The notes below the pieces were generated by a model, which saw only the letters and a program-made list of their open reading frames with translations, had not been told where the DNA came from and did not search any database. A DNA stretch of 64,000 nucleotides. Origin: Nitrospirota bacterium. GTDB taxonomy: Bacteria > Nitrospirota > Thermodesulfovibrionia > UBA6902. This document shows positions 17,773 through 25,808 of the stretch, piece after piece. How positions within the stretch are numbered: position 1 is the first letter of the stretch; each line of letters starts with the position of its first letter. The translations under genes were made by a program, and so were the position numbers. The stretch spans positions 1 to 64,000 of the forward strand of contig JACRLN010000051.1 of NCBI GenBank assembly GCA_016215115.1, in the 5' to 3' direction.

Positions 17773-18300
17773 TTACTTTACCTCCTCCCCGTCTAATAAA
17801 TTGTTTCTGAGTCCATAAATAAGTCCGGCAACCCCAACTGCGTAAATGTCTCCGTTCTTGTCCACCTCTAATGAAATCATCGGCAGATTAGAGGGAGACG
17901 GACCTTCAATGAGCTTTCCGCTTTGCTTTGGATCATATATACTCTGGTGGCATTCACAAATAAGCATCCCGCTTTCTTTGTCAAGTTCAACACCACAGCC
18001 GATATGAGTACAGAATGCACTGTATGCAACAATGCTCTTGTTTGCGCCAACACCTCCTTCAACCGGGCAGCCAAGGTCAACCAGCATGTTCTTTCTTCCA
18101 ACAAGCGGGTAATCGAATTTCACCGGTTTCCCTGTCTTAAGTTCCTTCAGATTGGCAACCTTAATCTGCGGGTAAGTTCCTGAAGACGCCTGAGCCTTGT
18201 CTTTTAAGCCCATGAGCAGAACGGCCGCTCCCGCACCTGCGATACCGGCGGTCTTCAATAGATTCCTTCGCGTCACTTCTTTCTTTTGCTGATGATCCAT
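17773..18300 (-). CDS. AioB-like Rieske subunit of the molybdoenzyme
   Basis: A 175-residue exported protein with a TRRNLLK twin-arginine signal. Its Rieske domain has CTHIGC (C97, H99, C102) and CECHQS (C115, C117, H118). FDYPLVGRKN, VGANKSIVAYSAFCTH and GDIYAVGVAGLIYG match the arsenite oxidase small subunit. Gene order AioB-AioA with adjacent stop and start is the classic aio layout. It should accept electrons from the molybdenum subunit. A GGAGGAGAAG Shine-Dalgarno supports the start. Confidence 0.87.
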   Translation of the reverse strand: MDHQQKKEVTRRNLLKTAGIAGAGAAVLLMGLKDKAQASSGTYPQIKVANLKELKTGKPVKFDYPLVGRKNMLVDLGCPVEGGVGANKSIVAYSAFCTHIGCGVELDKESGMLICECHQSIYDPKQSGKLIEGPSPSNLPMISLEVDKNGDIYAVGVAGLIYGLRNNLLDGEEVK

Positions 18301-18323
18301 CTTCTCCTCCTTTTTTGTTTTTT

Positions 18324-18431
18324 TGTCATGCCCGAAGCCTGCCCTCGAATGTCGTAATCGGGGGTTCTTAATCGGGCATCCAGTTCATTTGTATTCTGGA
18401 TTCCCGCTTAAGAACTGCGGGAATGACAGAT
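18324..18431. repeat. Composite CATGCCCGA / CATTCCCG dispersed repeat
   Basis: The gap between cytochrome c and the AioB-like gene holds CATGCCCGA...TCGGGCATCC followed by GGATTCCCGC...GCGGGAATGACAG. It is nearly the same composite as at 62636-62741. Confidence 0.8.
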
Positions 18432-18467
18432 TAACTACAAGTCTGTTAATGCAACATTAAGGTCTAT

Positions 18468-18866
18468 CTATTCCTCCTGACACCTGCACAATATCCTCAA
18501 ATACATTACCAATGATTTTATCTGCGTCTTACTAAATGTATTCCCCCACGGCGGCATGAGTGTGGATTTACCAACGCCCTTGCCTCCTTTGCTGATTGCG
18601 TCAAAAAGATCCTCGTCGGCTCTTTTAGTCATGAGGTCAGGGTCCGTATGGTTTGCGGGACGCGGATCGAGATTTTTTGCATTGAAACCTTTGCCGTCGC
18701 CTTTGTCCCCGTGGCATGGAGTACAGTACCATTTGTAAATGCTTTCTCCGTTTTTCATAACTGGTTTTTCTACCGCCATAATTTGCGAAAAATCAAAAAG
18801 CAAAAATAAAAATGCAAAAATACAAATCAAAGTTAATAAATGTCTTCCCCTTTTCAAAATAGTCAT
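18468..18866 (-). CDS. Class I cytochrome c
   Basis: A 132-residue exported monoheme cytochrome. A signal peptide (about residues 1-31) precedes the heme site CTPCHG (C48, C51, H52), and LMPPWG supplies the Met ligand (M104). It is the first gene of the molybdoenzyme operon and probably carries electrons between the AioBA-like enzyme and the bc complex or a terminal oxidase. No Shine-Dalgarno is visible because a terminator-like hairpin ends right at its start codon. Confidence 0.9.
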   Translation of the reverse strand: MTILKRGRHLLTLICIFAFLFLLFDFSQIMAVEKPVMKNGESIYKWYCTPCHGDKGDGKGFNAKNLDPRPANHTDPDLMTKRADEDLFDAISKGGKGVGKSTLMPPWGNTFSKTQIKSLVMYLRILCRCQEE

Positions 18867-18920
18867 AAAATAAAAGCCCGATCAATCACCCCAAAGCATC
18901 GGGATAATCAATCGGGCTTT
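18865..18920 (-). terminator. Rho-independent terminator or attenuator between arsR-type gene and cytochrome c
   Basis: On the minus strand a 10-bp stem AAAGCCCGAT/ATCGGGCTTT has an inner ATCCC/GGGGT helix and is followed by TTTTATTTT. The T-tract runs straight into the ATG of the cytochrome c gene, so the structure could end arsR transcripts or act as a leader attenuator for the downstream operon. Confidence 0.7.
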
Positions 18921-18969
18921 AATAACCTGTACATTCCAGGGTTAAAGAAACCGTTTGTCGAATATAAAT

Positions 18970-19362
18970 CTATTTTTCCAGATCTGTAAACCTAAGCTTG
19001 CAACATCCCAAATCCAATTCCAAACAATCGTCTGTCAACCGATATTTTAACTTTTCTGTTACATTGTAAAATCTATAAAGGCCTTCTTTTCTTTTTTCTA
19101 TCAATCCATTGGCTTCCAGTATTTTCAAATGCTTTGATATGTTGTATATCTTCATGCCAAGAATATCAGCAAGTCGATTTACAGATAATTCCTGGTTAAG
19201 CAGTTTCAGGACAATCTGAAGGCGGGTCTCATCAGCCAGGGCATTTAACACTCTGATCCAATAAATAAAAGATTTTGAAAAATATCTTTTATTTTTATTC
19301 ATATTGTTGAAAAACTTTAAAACAGCTACTTGATGACCTCTATACTGTTGATGTTTATCCAT
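18970..19362 (-). CDS. ArsR/SmtB-family regulator
   Basis: A 130-residue winged-HTH repressor-type protein. RVLNALADETRLQIVLKLL opens the fold and the recognition region is NRLADILGMKIYNISKHLKIL. The classical ELCVCD metal site is absent, but the C-terminus carries C113, C120 and C121, which could bind As(III) or another thiophile. It lies upstream of the AioBA-like operon. The start may be at 19362 or at a Met at 19302; the first overlaps the upstream small gene. Confidence 0.85.
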   Translation of the reverse strand: MDKHQQYRGHQVAVLKFFNNMNKNKRYFSKSFIYWIRVLNALADETRLQIVLKLLNQELSVNRLADILGMKIYNISKHLKILEANGLIEKRKEGLYRFYNVTEKLKYRLTDDCLELDLGCCKLRFTDLEK

Positions 19363-19511
19363 GCGATATTTCCAGAAGTTGTCCTGAAAGTCACTTCATG
19401 GTCTTTGTCTTCCGACAGATAGCCATATTTTCTGAACAGGTCCAGCAGTTCTCTTTTGAACTCTTTTTTTCTATCATCCTTTAAATCGTGTCTGATATTT
19501 ATGTCTTTCAT
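19326..19511 (-). CDS. Small conserved-looking hypothetical protein
   Basis: A 61-residue charged protein whose N-terminal half is helical (RKKEFKRELLDLFRKYGYL) and whose C-terminal half looks like beta strands (HEVTFRTTSGNIAWININSIEVI). It lies between arsS and the arsR-type gene in the same direction and overlaps the latter. No family is recognised. A TTGCGCAA palindrome lies 90 bp upstream. Confidence 0.5.
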   Translation of the reverse strand: MKDINIRHDLKDDRKKEFKRELLDLFRKYGYLSEDKDHEVTFRTTSGNIAWININSIEVIK

Positions 19512-19632
19512 TTTTGCAAAGGTATTTTCCTTAATTTGACATAGAAGTTTCTCTCTCTGTTTTGTCGATAAGTTTTTAACTTATTCATTTATTGCCTTCT
19601 TGCGCAATCTGGCAATCAAAAGGCAAAAAAAA

Positions 19633-20589
19633 TTATACCAGCGACCCGCTGCAGCTTGCCCCTGCTCCTGCAGTACACATAAAACACAACGGACCCGTGA
19701 CAATGTCCCTGTTGCTTAACGATGAATAATCAAAACTGTTTACTGTATTTGAGTTTCTGTTTTTCACGGGAAGTTTGAGCATCTGCCAAAAATCACAGTC
19801 ATACAATGTTCCGTCAGGGGAAACACTGATAAGAGAGCGGCACATGACGTTTTTTACTGTTGCGGGATTGAATTTTTCTTCAAGCTGTTTTAGATATGCT
19901 TCCTTATCTGTGCTGGACATGGTCTTACCTAGTCTGCCGATCGGCATATTGCTTAAAGCTATAAGGTGATTAAACGTTATTCCGTGCATCTCCCCCAATT
20001 TATTTTTATATGTGCTTTCCAGCATATTCTGGTCCGGAGCGATTTCCGCCTTTGCAGGATTGAACATGATATCTATTTCAAGACCTGTCCCTTCCTGACC
20101 ATACCCTAATTTGTTCAGACTTTTTAACACGGCTATGGCCTTTTCATATGTGCCTTTTCCCCTCTGCCCATTTACGCCTTCAGCAGTATAACAGGGGAGT
20201 GAAGCTATGATTTTAACCCTGTTCTGTGCAAGGAATTCGGGGATGTCTTTCATTTCCGGATCTGTCAGTATTGCAAGATTTGAACGAACCATTACCTTTT
20301 TACCCATATCAACTGCGGACTTTATAAAACGTCTGTAGTTGGGGTTTAGTTCAGGTGACCCTCCGGTAATATCAACAGTAGTTATTGTGTCATTTTCCCG
20401 TAAAATATCGAGCAATCTGTCAACTGTTGCTGATGACATCTCTTCTTTTCTGTCAGGAGAAGCCCCGACATGGCAGTGAGCACATCTCAGATTGCACTTG
20501 TATCCCAGATTGACCTGAAGAGTGGAAATATTCTCTGCTTTTAAAGGATATGCATCGATAGTTGATATCTTTTTCTCAAAGGCATTCAT
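19633..20589 (-). CDS. arsS: Arsenosugar biosynthesis radical SAM protein ArsS
   Basis: The 318-residue protein has the radical SAM cluster motif in GYKCNLRCAHCHVGA near the N-terminus, the glycine-rich DITGGSPEL and the Cys-rich C-terminus CFMCTAGAGASCSGSLV. This is the rSAM/Cys-rich family to which ArsS belongs. ArsS attaches a 5'-deoxyadenosyl group to dimethylarsenite on the way to arsenosugars. Some relatives carry selenocysteine in the C-terminus; here every position is Cys. A GAGGAGG Shine-Dalgarno precedes the ATG, with a sigma-54 promoter about 120 bp upstream. ArsM is not in the window. Confidence 0.9.
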   Translation of the reverse strand: MNAFEKKISTIDAYPLKAENISTLQVNLGYKCNLRCAHCHVGASPDRKEEMSSATVDRLLDILRENDTITTVDITGGSPELNPNYRRFIKSAVDMGKKVMVRSNLAILTDPEMKDIPEFLAQNRVKIIASLPCYTAEGVNGQRGKGTYEKAIAVLKSLNKLGYGQEGTGLEIDIMFNPAKAEIAPDQNMLESTYKNKLGEMHGITFNHLIALSNMPIGRLGKTMSSTDKEAYLKQLEEKFNPATVKNVMCRSLISVSPDGTLYDCDFWQMLKLPVKNRNSNTVNSFDYSSLSNRDIVTGPLCFMCTAGAGASCSGSLV

Positions 20590-20707
20590 TATAAATAAAG
20601 CCTCCTCTTTAATTTGCTTAGTTGCGCAATAAGGCAGATAAGAAACAAAAAAAATACAAATCTGAAATTAATCCAGCATCTCGTTATTATGCAAGCTTAT
20701 ATTCATA

Positions 20708-20723
20708 AGCAATAATTATGCTA
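20708..20723 (-). promoter_or_regulatory. Sigma-54 (-24/-12) promoter upstream of arsS
   Basis: On the minus strand TAGCATAATTATTGCT fits the consensus TGGCAYR-N4-TTGCW with one mismatch (G2 to A). The predicted transcript starts near 20696, leaving a leader of about 105 nt before arsS. Palindromic half-sites lie about 80 bp upstream. Confidence 0.65.
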
Positions 20724-20797
20724 ATATTGATTGCAAAACAAATTCTTTAAAATTAATAGGAACAACCTGCAAATATAATAATAATCTGGTCAATAGT

Positions 20798-20830
20798 TGA
20801 ACATACTGCTCACTATTTGAACATTGTGTG
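20798..20830. promoter_or_regulatory. TGAACA-type activator sites upstream of arsS
   Basis: TGAACATACTGCTCA (20798-20812) is an almost perfect TGAACA-N3-TGTTCA palindrome. A second TGAACA half-site starts at 20818. The same palindrome precedes the ABC transporter promoters at 23341 and 28587, suggesting one sigma-54 activator. The 469-bp gap 20590-21058 holds no gene. Confidence 0.6.
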
Positions 20831-21058
20831 GTTACTTCTGCGTAAGTAAAAATCTTCTAACGGTTATTGGCAACGGTATAAATGAACCCTGTGGGCAGCG
20901 AATATCTCTTTTATGAAAGTTCTTCTCAATCCATATTCTCGACTAGTTGCCTGCTAAAAGGAATGTTATAGTTTCATATCATTATTGCGATAAAATATCT
21001 ATAACTGTACGGAATTATGGTAACATAGTATATCTTGCCTGATTCTCAACAGTGTAAC

Positions 21059-22129
21059 ATGAACAGTAAAAGCACAAATCATCCTCACAAATCTGTTACT
21101 TTTCTGAGAAGCATTAAAGGAATTATCGTTAGGCTGAGGTCGTTAAAAAGATATAAGGGCGATCCCGAAAAACCAAGCATTATGCATCTTGCGGTGACGG
21201 ATAATTGCAATATGGCCTGTGCATTCTGCCTGTATAAGAATGACAACAAAAATTACAAGATCCTCGATGTGGCAAAAGCCTGCTCCATGATAAAAGAGAT
21301 TGACAGCCCGGTTGTCCTGTTGAGCGGCGGCGAGCCTTTGCTCTCCGGCGATATACTCGAAACTACGAGGAAGATAGTCCACTTCTGCAGGGAATCCGGA
21401 AAAATTACCGGGGTGTTAACGAATGGTATTACCCTTCAAAAGGTTTTGATGAACAATTATCATGAATTCAGGCCCGGAAGCAGATTTTTCTTTCAAATTT
21501 CTATTGACGGCTTGAAGGAAAACCATGACAGACTAAGAGGAAGTTTTGATTTAATAACAAAAAACATCCGGTTTGCAAAAGAGGCCGGACATCTGATTTA
21601 TACAAATACGGTTGTAAGCAGAAACAATATCGATGTAATTCAAGAAATAGTAAATTTCATTTCCGGTTTCAGTGACAGGATTTATTTAAATCCTATTTTG
21701 AATGCCGAGGTCAAATTAGATGAAAAAGGGTTGAAATATCTTGGTGATTATATAATAAATCATCAGGAGTTCAGGGTTGGCAACAGTGTTAATTTCGGTA
21801 AATTCTTAAAGGGGGAAAGAAAGCTGAAATGTATGTTTCACAGCCTTATCAGCGTTACTCCTACAGGTAAAATAAAATTCCCCTGTTATTGTTACGGGGA
21901 AGGAGCGGAGTACGTCGACTCATTCCAGGAATTTATCAAAAAGGTCCACGAGCACAAAAAAATTTTTGAGGAACGGTCGGATCCCCAGTGCAGTCATTGT
22001 TACACACATTGTCTGCATGAGGCAGACGTATATGCGAATTTTTACTGGAATGAGATACTGGAGCAGATTAAAAGACCCGGGTGTCTCTATGAAAAATATG
22101 TCGCCCCTCTCCTTAAAATCGCTCATTGA
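21059..22129 (+). CDS. Radical SAM protein with SPASM-like Cys-rich C-terminus
   Basis: A 356-residue radical SAM enzyme. CNMACAFC is the CxxxCxxC cluster motif and LLSGGEPLL is the glycine-rich motif. The C-terminus carries more cysteines (KLKCMF, FPCYCYGEG, CSHCYTHC) that could bind auxiliary iron-sulfur clusters. The ATG at 21059 is preferred over an upstream TTG at 21035. It is divergent from arsS and overlaps the nucleoside hydrolase 3' end by 7 bp. The substrate is unknown; the neighbourhood hints at arsenosugar or nucleoside chemistry. Confidence 0.83.
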   Translation: MNSKSTNHPHKSVTFLRSIKGIIVRLRSLKRYKGDPEKPSIMHLAVTDNCNMACAFCLYKNDNKNYKILDVAKACSMIKEIDSPVVLLSGGEPLLSGDILETTRKIVHFCRESGKITGVLTNGITLQKVLMNNYHEFRPGSRFFFQISIDGLKENHDRLRGSFDLITKNIRFAKEAGHLIYTNTVVSRNNIDVIQEIVNFISGFSDRIYLNPILNAEVKLDEKGLKYLGDYIINHQEFRVGNSVNFGKFLKGERKLKCMFHSLISVTPTGKIKFPCYCYGEGAEYVDSFQEFIKKVHEHKKIFEERSDPQCSHCYTHCLHEADVYANFYWNEILEQIKRPGCLYEKYVAPLLKIAH

Positions 22130-22947
22130 CCAATTCTGTCCAAAGAATTTAGAAAATCTTTCTTAATCAGTGCTTCATCAATGTCAGTAATGACGGTAAT
22201 CATACCTTTTGTATTGGAATGATCGAATTTCCCGTTCCTTAATAAACCGGGGCGGGGCGTTGTAATCCACGTACACCAGTTCATTGATTTCAGAACTGCA
22301 ATAGCGACTACATCATAAATAGCTTTGGGTTTCCACAGTCTCTTTAAGAAAAGCTTCCACAGGTAGTTGCCTATCTCGCCTTTTCCTTCTATGTAATTTC
22401 TGTCCCCTTTGTATATTTTGAGTTTATTTGCGGTCCCGCAAGCCGGGATAATCGTCAGATCAATCTCTGAACCAAAAATGATCTGAGCGGCCAGTGTATC
22501 TTTTTTCATATTAAAGAAAAGCCCGCCCTTAGGCCACGCCTTGTCCGCAAGCCAGATAACTTTTATTCTATCTTTAATTTTGGGCTCCATTAAATAAGCA
22601 GAAGCCAGATTAGATATTGCTGCAATACAGATGACATATAGATATCCCTCCGGGTTATTGAGAGCTTCATTAATGATAAATCTTGCTGCGGGTGAATCTA
22701 CAGGTGTTTTCGAGTTTACAAGAGCCTTTTCTGCTCCCCGTAATACAGGATATTTTCTTTCGCAACCCAGGAGTTTCAGGACAAGCAGTATTTCATCATA
22801 ACTTTTTTCCATGCTCCTTTTTTTACCGAAATGTGCCGCGGTAAAACCCCGGACATCAAAGCTCCCCGAAAGCACGGCATACGCAATTGCGTACTGGTCA
22901 TCAATCTCATTCTTGGCGTCAGTATCAATTATTATTTTGCAGGGCAT
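22123..22947 (-). CDS. Inosine-uridine nucleoside hydrolase family protein
   Basis: About 274 residues beginning with the family hallmark DTDAKNEIDDQYAIAYA, the Asp cluster that binds Ca2+ and ribose. A second conserved Asp-rich element, AIYDVVAIAVL, lies in the C-terminal half. Family members cleave the N-glycosidic bond of nucleosides. Beside arsS, an attractive inferred role is removing adenine from a deoxyadenosyl-arsenical. The ATG at 22947 fits the family N-terminus better than that at 22965. Confidence 0.85.
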   Translation of the reverse strand: MPCKIIIDTDAKNEIDDQYAIAYAVLSGSFDVRGFTAAHFGKKRSMEKSYDEILLVLKLLGCERKYPVLRGAEKALVNSKTPVDSPAARFIINEALNNPEGYLYVICIAAISNLASAYLMEPKIKDRIKVIWLADKAWPKGGLFFNMKKDTLAAQIIFGSEIDLTIIPACGTANKLKIYKGDRNYIEGKGEIGNYLWKLFLKRLWKPKAIYDVVAIAVLKSMNWCTWITTPRPGLLRNGKFDHSNTKGMITVITDIDEALIKKDFLNSLDRIGQ

Positions 22948-23068
22948 ATTATGTTTCCGAAACATTATAAGAACTCTGTACGGGATTCAGTGATTATTTA
23001 AATTTAATTGATTCTTTGTATAATAACTAGAGCATAACTTTATTTATAGCCGTTTCGGAGCAAGAACT

Positions 23069-23233
23069 ATGCTGGATAATAAAAAGAAAAACAGACTGGT
23101 TGCTATTTTACTGGCGGGGCTTCTGTTGTTCATAAGCGCCGGGATTTACACTGGCTTTTTCAGCAATGTCCTAAAAGCGTGTAAGGCCTTCATATATTGT
23201 AAGGGCCCAGAACTTTCCGAAAGAAACAAATAA
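23069..23233 (+). CDS. 54-residue single-pass membrane protein with two cysteines
   Basis: A Lys-rich head (MLDNKKKNR) precedes one transmembrane helix (LVAILLAGLLLFISAGIYTG) and a short tail with CKAFIYCKG, two Cys five residues apart. CGGAG lies 8 bp before the ATG. The layout recalls small Cys-motif membrane proteins such as the CD1871A type, but the spacing differs and I do not assign a family. It lies between the nucleoside hydrolase and the ABC ATPase gene. Confidence 0.65.
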   Translation: MLDNKKKNRLVAILLAGLLLFISAGIYTGFFSNVLKACKAFIYCKGPELSERNK

Positions 23234-23340
23234 ACACACATCCACACCTGAGTAATTTAGAAGTCATCTCGCGACATCTGCATTTTCTTAATTGAATTTC
23301 TGAATTAACATAGTTAATGAAATATAACCTGCCTGATAAA

Positions 23341-23355
23341 TGAACACATTGTTCA
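23341..23355. promoter_or_regulatory. TGAACA-N3-TGTTCA activator site upstream of ABC ATPase gene
   Basis: TGAACACATTGTTCA is a perfect palindrome 63 bp upstream of the -24 element of the sigma-54 promoter at 23418. The spacing suits an enhancer-binding protein. Confidence 0.65.
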
Positions 23356-23417
23356 ATTATTGAGCTTTTGTCAAACTTGTTTTCTTTAAACCGCCTTAAT
23401 TTCAATATCTTTTTCAA

Positions 23418-23433
23418 CGGCACAAGTTTTGCA
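23418..23433 (+). promoter_or_regulatory. Sigma-54 (-24/-12) promoter of the ABC ATPase operon
   Basis: CGGCACAAGTTTTGCA matches TGGCAYR-N4-TTGCW at all positions but the first. The predicted start is near 23444, leaving a leader of about 42 nt before the ATG at 23486. Confidence 0.8.
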
Positions 23434-23485
23434 TTAAAATTTTTTGGTGACACTGCGCTTAATTTCATAAAGGATTTTAAACGTC

Positions 23486-24265
23486 ATGGGGAAACATAAT
23501 TCAGATTGCACAATGGTTAAATTTATAAATGTTAATAAAGCATTCAATGCAACGTGTATACCTTTAAAAAATATTAATCTGGAAATTTCAAAAGGTGAAA
23601 TTTTAGCTGTCTGTGGGCCTAGCGGGGCCGGCAAAAGCACTCTGTTGAGAACGATCAATAAAATTGAGCCGATTGACTCAGGAGAAATAATTATCGATGG
23701 AAAGTATCTTTCCGATCCTAAAACAAATCTTACAGCTCTCAGGGCTGATATCGGCATGGTCTTTCAACATTTTAATTTATATCAGCACAAGACCGTGCTC
23801 GGAAACATTACACTGGCCCCGCGCAAGGTTAGAGGATTAGGCAAAAAAGATGCAGAAGAAAAGGCCCTGCAACTGCTTGATATGGTAGATCTTACGCATA
23901 AACGTAATGCATTCCCCATACAATTATCAGGTGGAGAACAGCAGCGTGTAGCAATAGCCAGAAGCCTTGCCCTGGAGCCTAAGATAATGCTTTTTGATGA
24001 ACCTACGTCATCTCTGGACCCTGAACTGACCAGGGAAGTACTCGACATTATAACTGCACTTGCAGAAAAAGGCATGACAATGATAATCGTCACTCACGAA
24101 TTGGCTTTTGCACAGAAAACTGCTCATAGGATTGCATTTATGGACCAGGGTGAAATTATGGAAATGGGAATGCCTGATAAGATGCTTCTCGATCCGGGGC
24201 ATCCCCGGACAAGGGAGTTTGTCAGCAATATTCTGCATGTCAGCAGGAATTATTCCGGGGAATGA
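23486..24265 (+). CDS. Polar amino acid-type ABC transporter ATPase (GlnQ-like)
   Basis: A 259-residue ATPase with Walker A GPSGAGKST, signature LSGGEQQR, Walker B IMLFDEPTSSLDPE and the switch His in VTHE. Its length and motifs match the HisP/GlnQ group. It is separated from its permeases and binding protein, which lie on the opposite strand at 25809-28355. All probably form one importer. AAAGGA precedes the ATG. Both halves share sigma-54 promoters and the same palindromic operator. Confidence 0.93.
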   Translation: MGKHNSDCTMVKFINVNKAFNATCIPLKNINLEISKGEILAVCGPSGAGKSTLLRTINKIEPIDSGEIIIDGKYLSDPKTNLTALRADIGMVFQHFNLYQHKTVLGNITLAPRKVRGLGKKDAEEKALQLLDMVDLTHKRNAFPIQLSGGEQQRVAIARSLALEPKIMLFDEPTSSLDPELTREVLDIITALAEKGMTMIIVTHELAFAQKTAHRIAFMDQGEIMEMGMPDKMLLDPGHPRTREFVSNILHVSRNYSGE

Positions 24266-24982
24266 ATGAAGTTATTTGGTGGAAAATATTTTTCAGTTTT
24301 TTTGCTTTTATTAACTATTACTCCTGGTTTTGCAGAGGTTAATAATGTATTAATACGTGAAGACTTCAACGACCTCGAAAACTGGAAGCTGTTAGAATTT
24401 CCGAAGATAAAAAGGCACACGAAATATTCCATTGAAAAAGAGGAGAACGGGAGTTACCTCAAGGCAGAAAGCAATGCTTCGGCGTCGGGGATTGTTTTTA
24501 ATAAAGAGTTCGATGTATTTAAGTATCCTAATGCAAGGTGGCGCTGGAAGATAAGCAATGTTTACAAAAAGGGAAATGCAGAGGAAAAGTCAGGTGATGA
24601 TAATCCCGTCCGTATCATCTTTAATTTCAAATATGATCCGGAAAAGGCATCATTGAGTCAACGGGTTAAATACGGATTTGTTAAAACTATATATGGGGAA
24701 TATCCCCCTCACAGCAGTTTAAAATATATCTGGGAAAGCAGAAAGCATGACAAAAAAATTTATACAAATCCTTACGCCCCGGAATCAAAAATGATAATCT
24801 TACAGGCAGGGGATGAAGATGCGGGTAGCTGGTTAGAACAGGAAGTTAATATTGTTAAAGATTACCGTGAGGCTTTCGGCAAAGACCCTCCGGCTATCGC
24901 AGGCATAGCAATCATGAATGATTCTGATAACACAGGAGAAAGCTCTGTTTCGTATATTGATTACATTGAAATTTACAAATAG
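24266..24982 (+). CDS. DUF3047-like exported protein
   Basis: A 238-residue protein with a signal peptide (about residues 1-24) and a jelly-roll-like body. REDFNDLENWKLLEFP, RWRWKISNVY, DDNPVRIIFNFKYDP and AGIAIMNDSDNTGESSVSYID are typical of the DUF3047 group as I recall it. No enzymatic residues are recognised. Its ATG follows directly after the stop of the ABC ATPase gene, so it is in the same sigma-54 operon. Periplasmic location is inferred. Confidence 0.75.
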   Translation: MKLFGGKYFSVFLLLLTITPGFAEVNNVLIREDFNDLENWKLLEFPKIKRHTKYSIEKEENGSYLKAESNASASGIVFNKEFDVFKYPNARWRWKISNVYKKGNAEEKSGDDNPVRIIFNFKYDPEKASLSQRVKYGFVKTIYGEYPPHSSLKYIWESRKHDKKIYTNPYAPESKMIILQAGDEDAGSWLEQEVNIVKDYREAFGKDPPAIAGIAIMNDSDNTGESSVSYIDYIEIYK

Positions 24983-25012
24983 AAAGTGAAAATATTGGCA
25001 GTTGATTAACCC

Positions 25013-25744
25013 ATGAATGCAAAAAAAATTTCCATAATAATCATAACCCTTAATGAAGAAGAATTAATTGGGGGGCTTTTACTATCACTGAGGGATGTAG
25101 AAGATATCGAAATTATTGTCTCAGACGGGGGGAGCATAGACCGAACAGGCAGGGTGGCAAGTAAGTACACGGACAAGGTCATTAGAGGAGAGAGGGGGCG
25201 GGGAAAGCAGCTTAACGCCGGTGCGGCATTAGCCACTGGAGATATATTGTGGTTTCTCCATGTGGATTCAACACCTCCTGATAATTTTAAATATCACATC
25301 TTAAATACGTTAGAAAAGCCCGGTGTCGCCGGCGGGGCCTTTACACTCGAAATTGACTCCGATCTATCCTCATTAAAATTCATATCAAGGGTTGTAGAAC
25401 TGAGATCAATGATTTCACGGATTCCCTACGGGGATCAGGGGATATTTGTTAAAAGAGATGTCTTTGAAAAAATAAACGGGTTTGAAAACATACCGCTTAT
25501 GGAAGATATCGACTTCGGCAGGAGATTAAAAAAAGAAGGCAGGATAGAAATATTAAACCAAAAAATAAAAACCTGCGCCCGTGCATGGGAGAGAGACGGC
25601 GTTATGAGAACTACCCTTAGAAATTGGGTATATGTGACGCTTTTTTTTATGGGATATTCTCCTCAGAAACTTTATGAACGATATTATCGTAGAAATATCC
25701 ATATTACCTTGCAGAGAGACGTAATAAAACAGAGGAAGAATTAG
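25013..25744 (+). CDS. TIGR04283-type (arsenosugar-associated) glycosyltransferase
   Basis: A 243-residue GT2-fold enzyme. SIIIITLNEEELIGGLL and IVSDGGSIDRTG form the nucleotide-sugar site. RGRGKQLNAGAALATGDILW and FLHVDS follow. The acceptor region has YGDQGIFVKRDVFEKINGF and LMEDIDFGRRLKK. The RGRGKQLNAGA and FLHVDS pattern is that of the TIGR04283 family, historically called rSAM/selenodomain-associated transferase 2 and linked to arsenosugar biosynthesis. It is third in the operon with the ABC ATPase. Confidence 0.85.
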   Translation: MNAKKISIIIITLNEEELIGGLLLSLRDVEDIEIIVSDGGSIDRTGRVASKYTDKVIRGERGRGKQLNAGAALATGDILWFLHVDSTPPDNFKYHILNTLEKPGVAGGAFTLEIDSDLSSLKFISRVVELRSMISRIPYGDQGIFVKRDVFEKINGFENIPLMEDIDFGRRLKKEGRIEILNQKIKTCARAWERDGVMRTTLRNWVYVTLFFMGYSPQKLYERYYRRNIHITLQRDVIKQRKN

Positions 25745-25808
25745 TAAGAAATTGGAAATGATGAAGATGTCATCTCTTTCTAAATATTAGATAAATTTCT
25801 AACATTGT

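Noticed and set aside
20831-21058. Sigma-54 promoter for the second radical SAM gene
   Set aside because: TTGC near 20988 lacks a GG pair 12 bases upstream, and TTGGCA near 20866 lacks a matching TTGC. No good -24/-12 pair exists.
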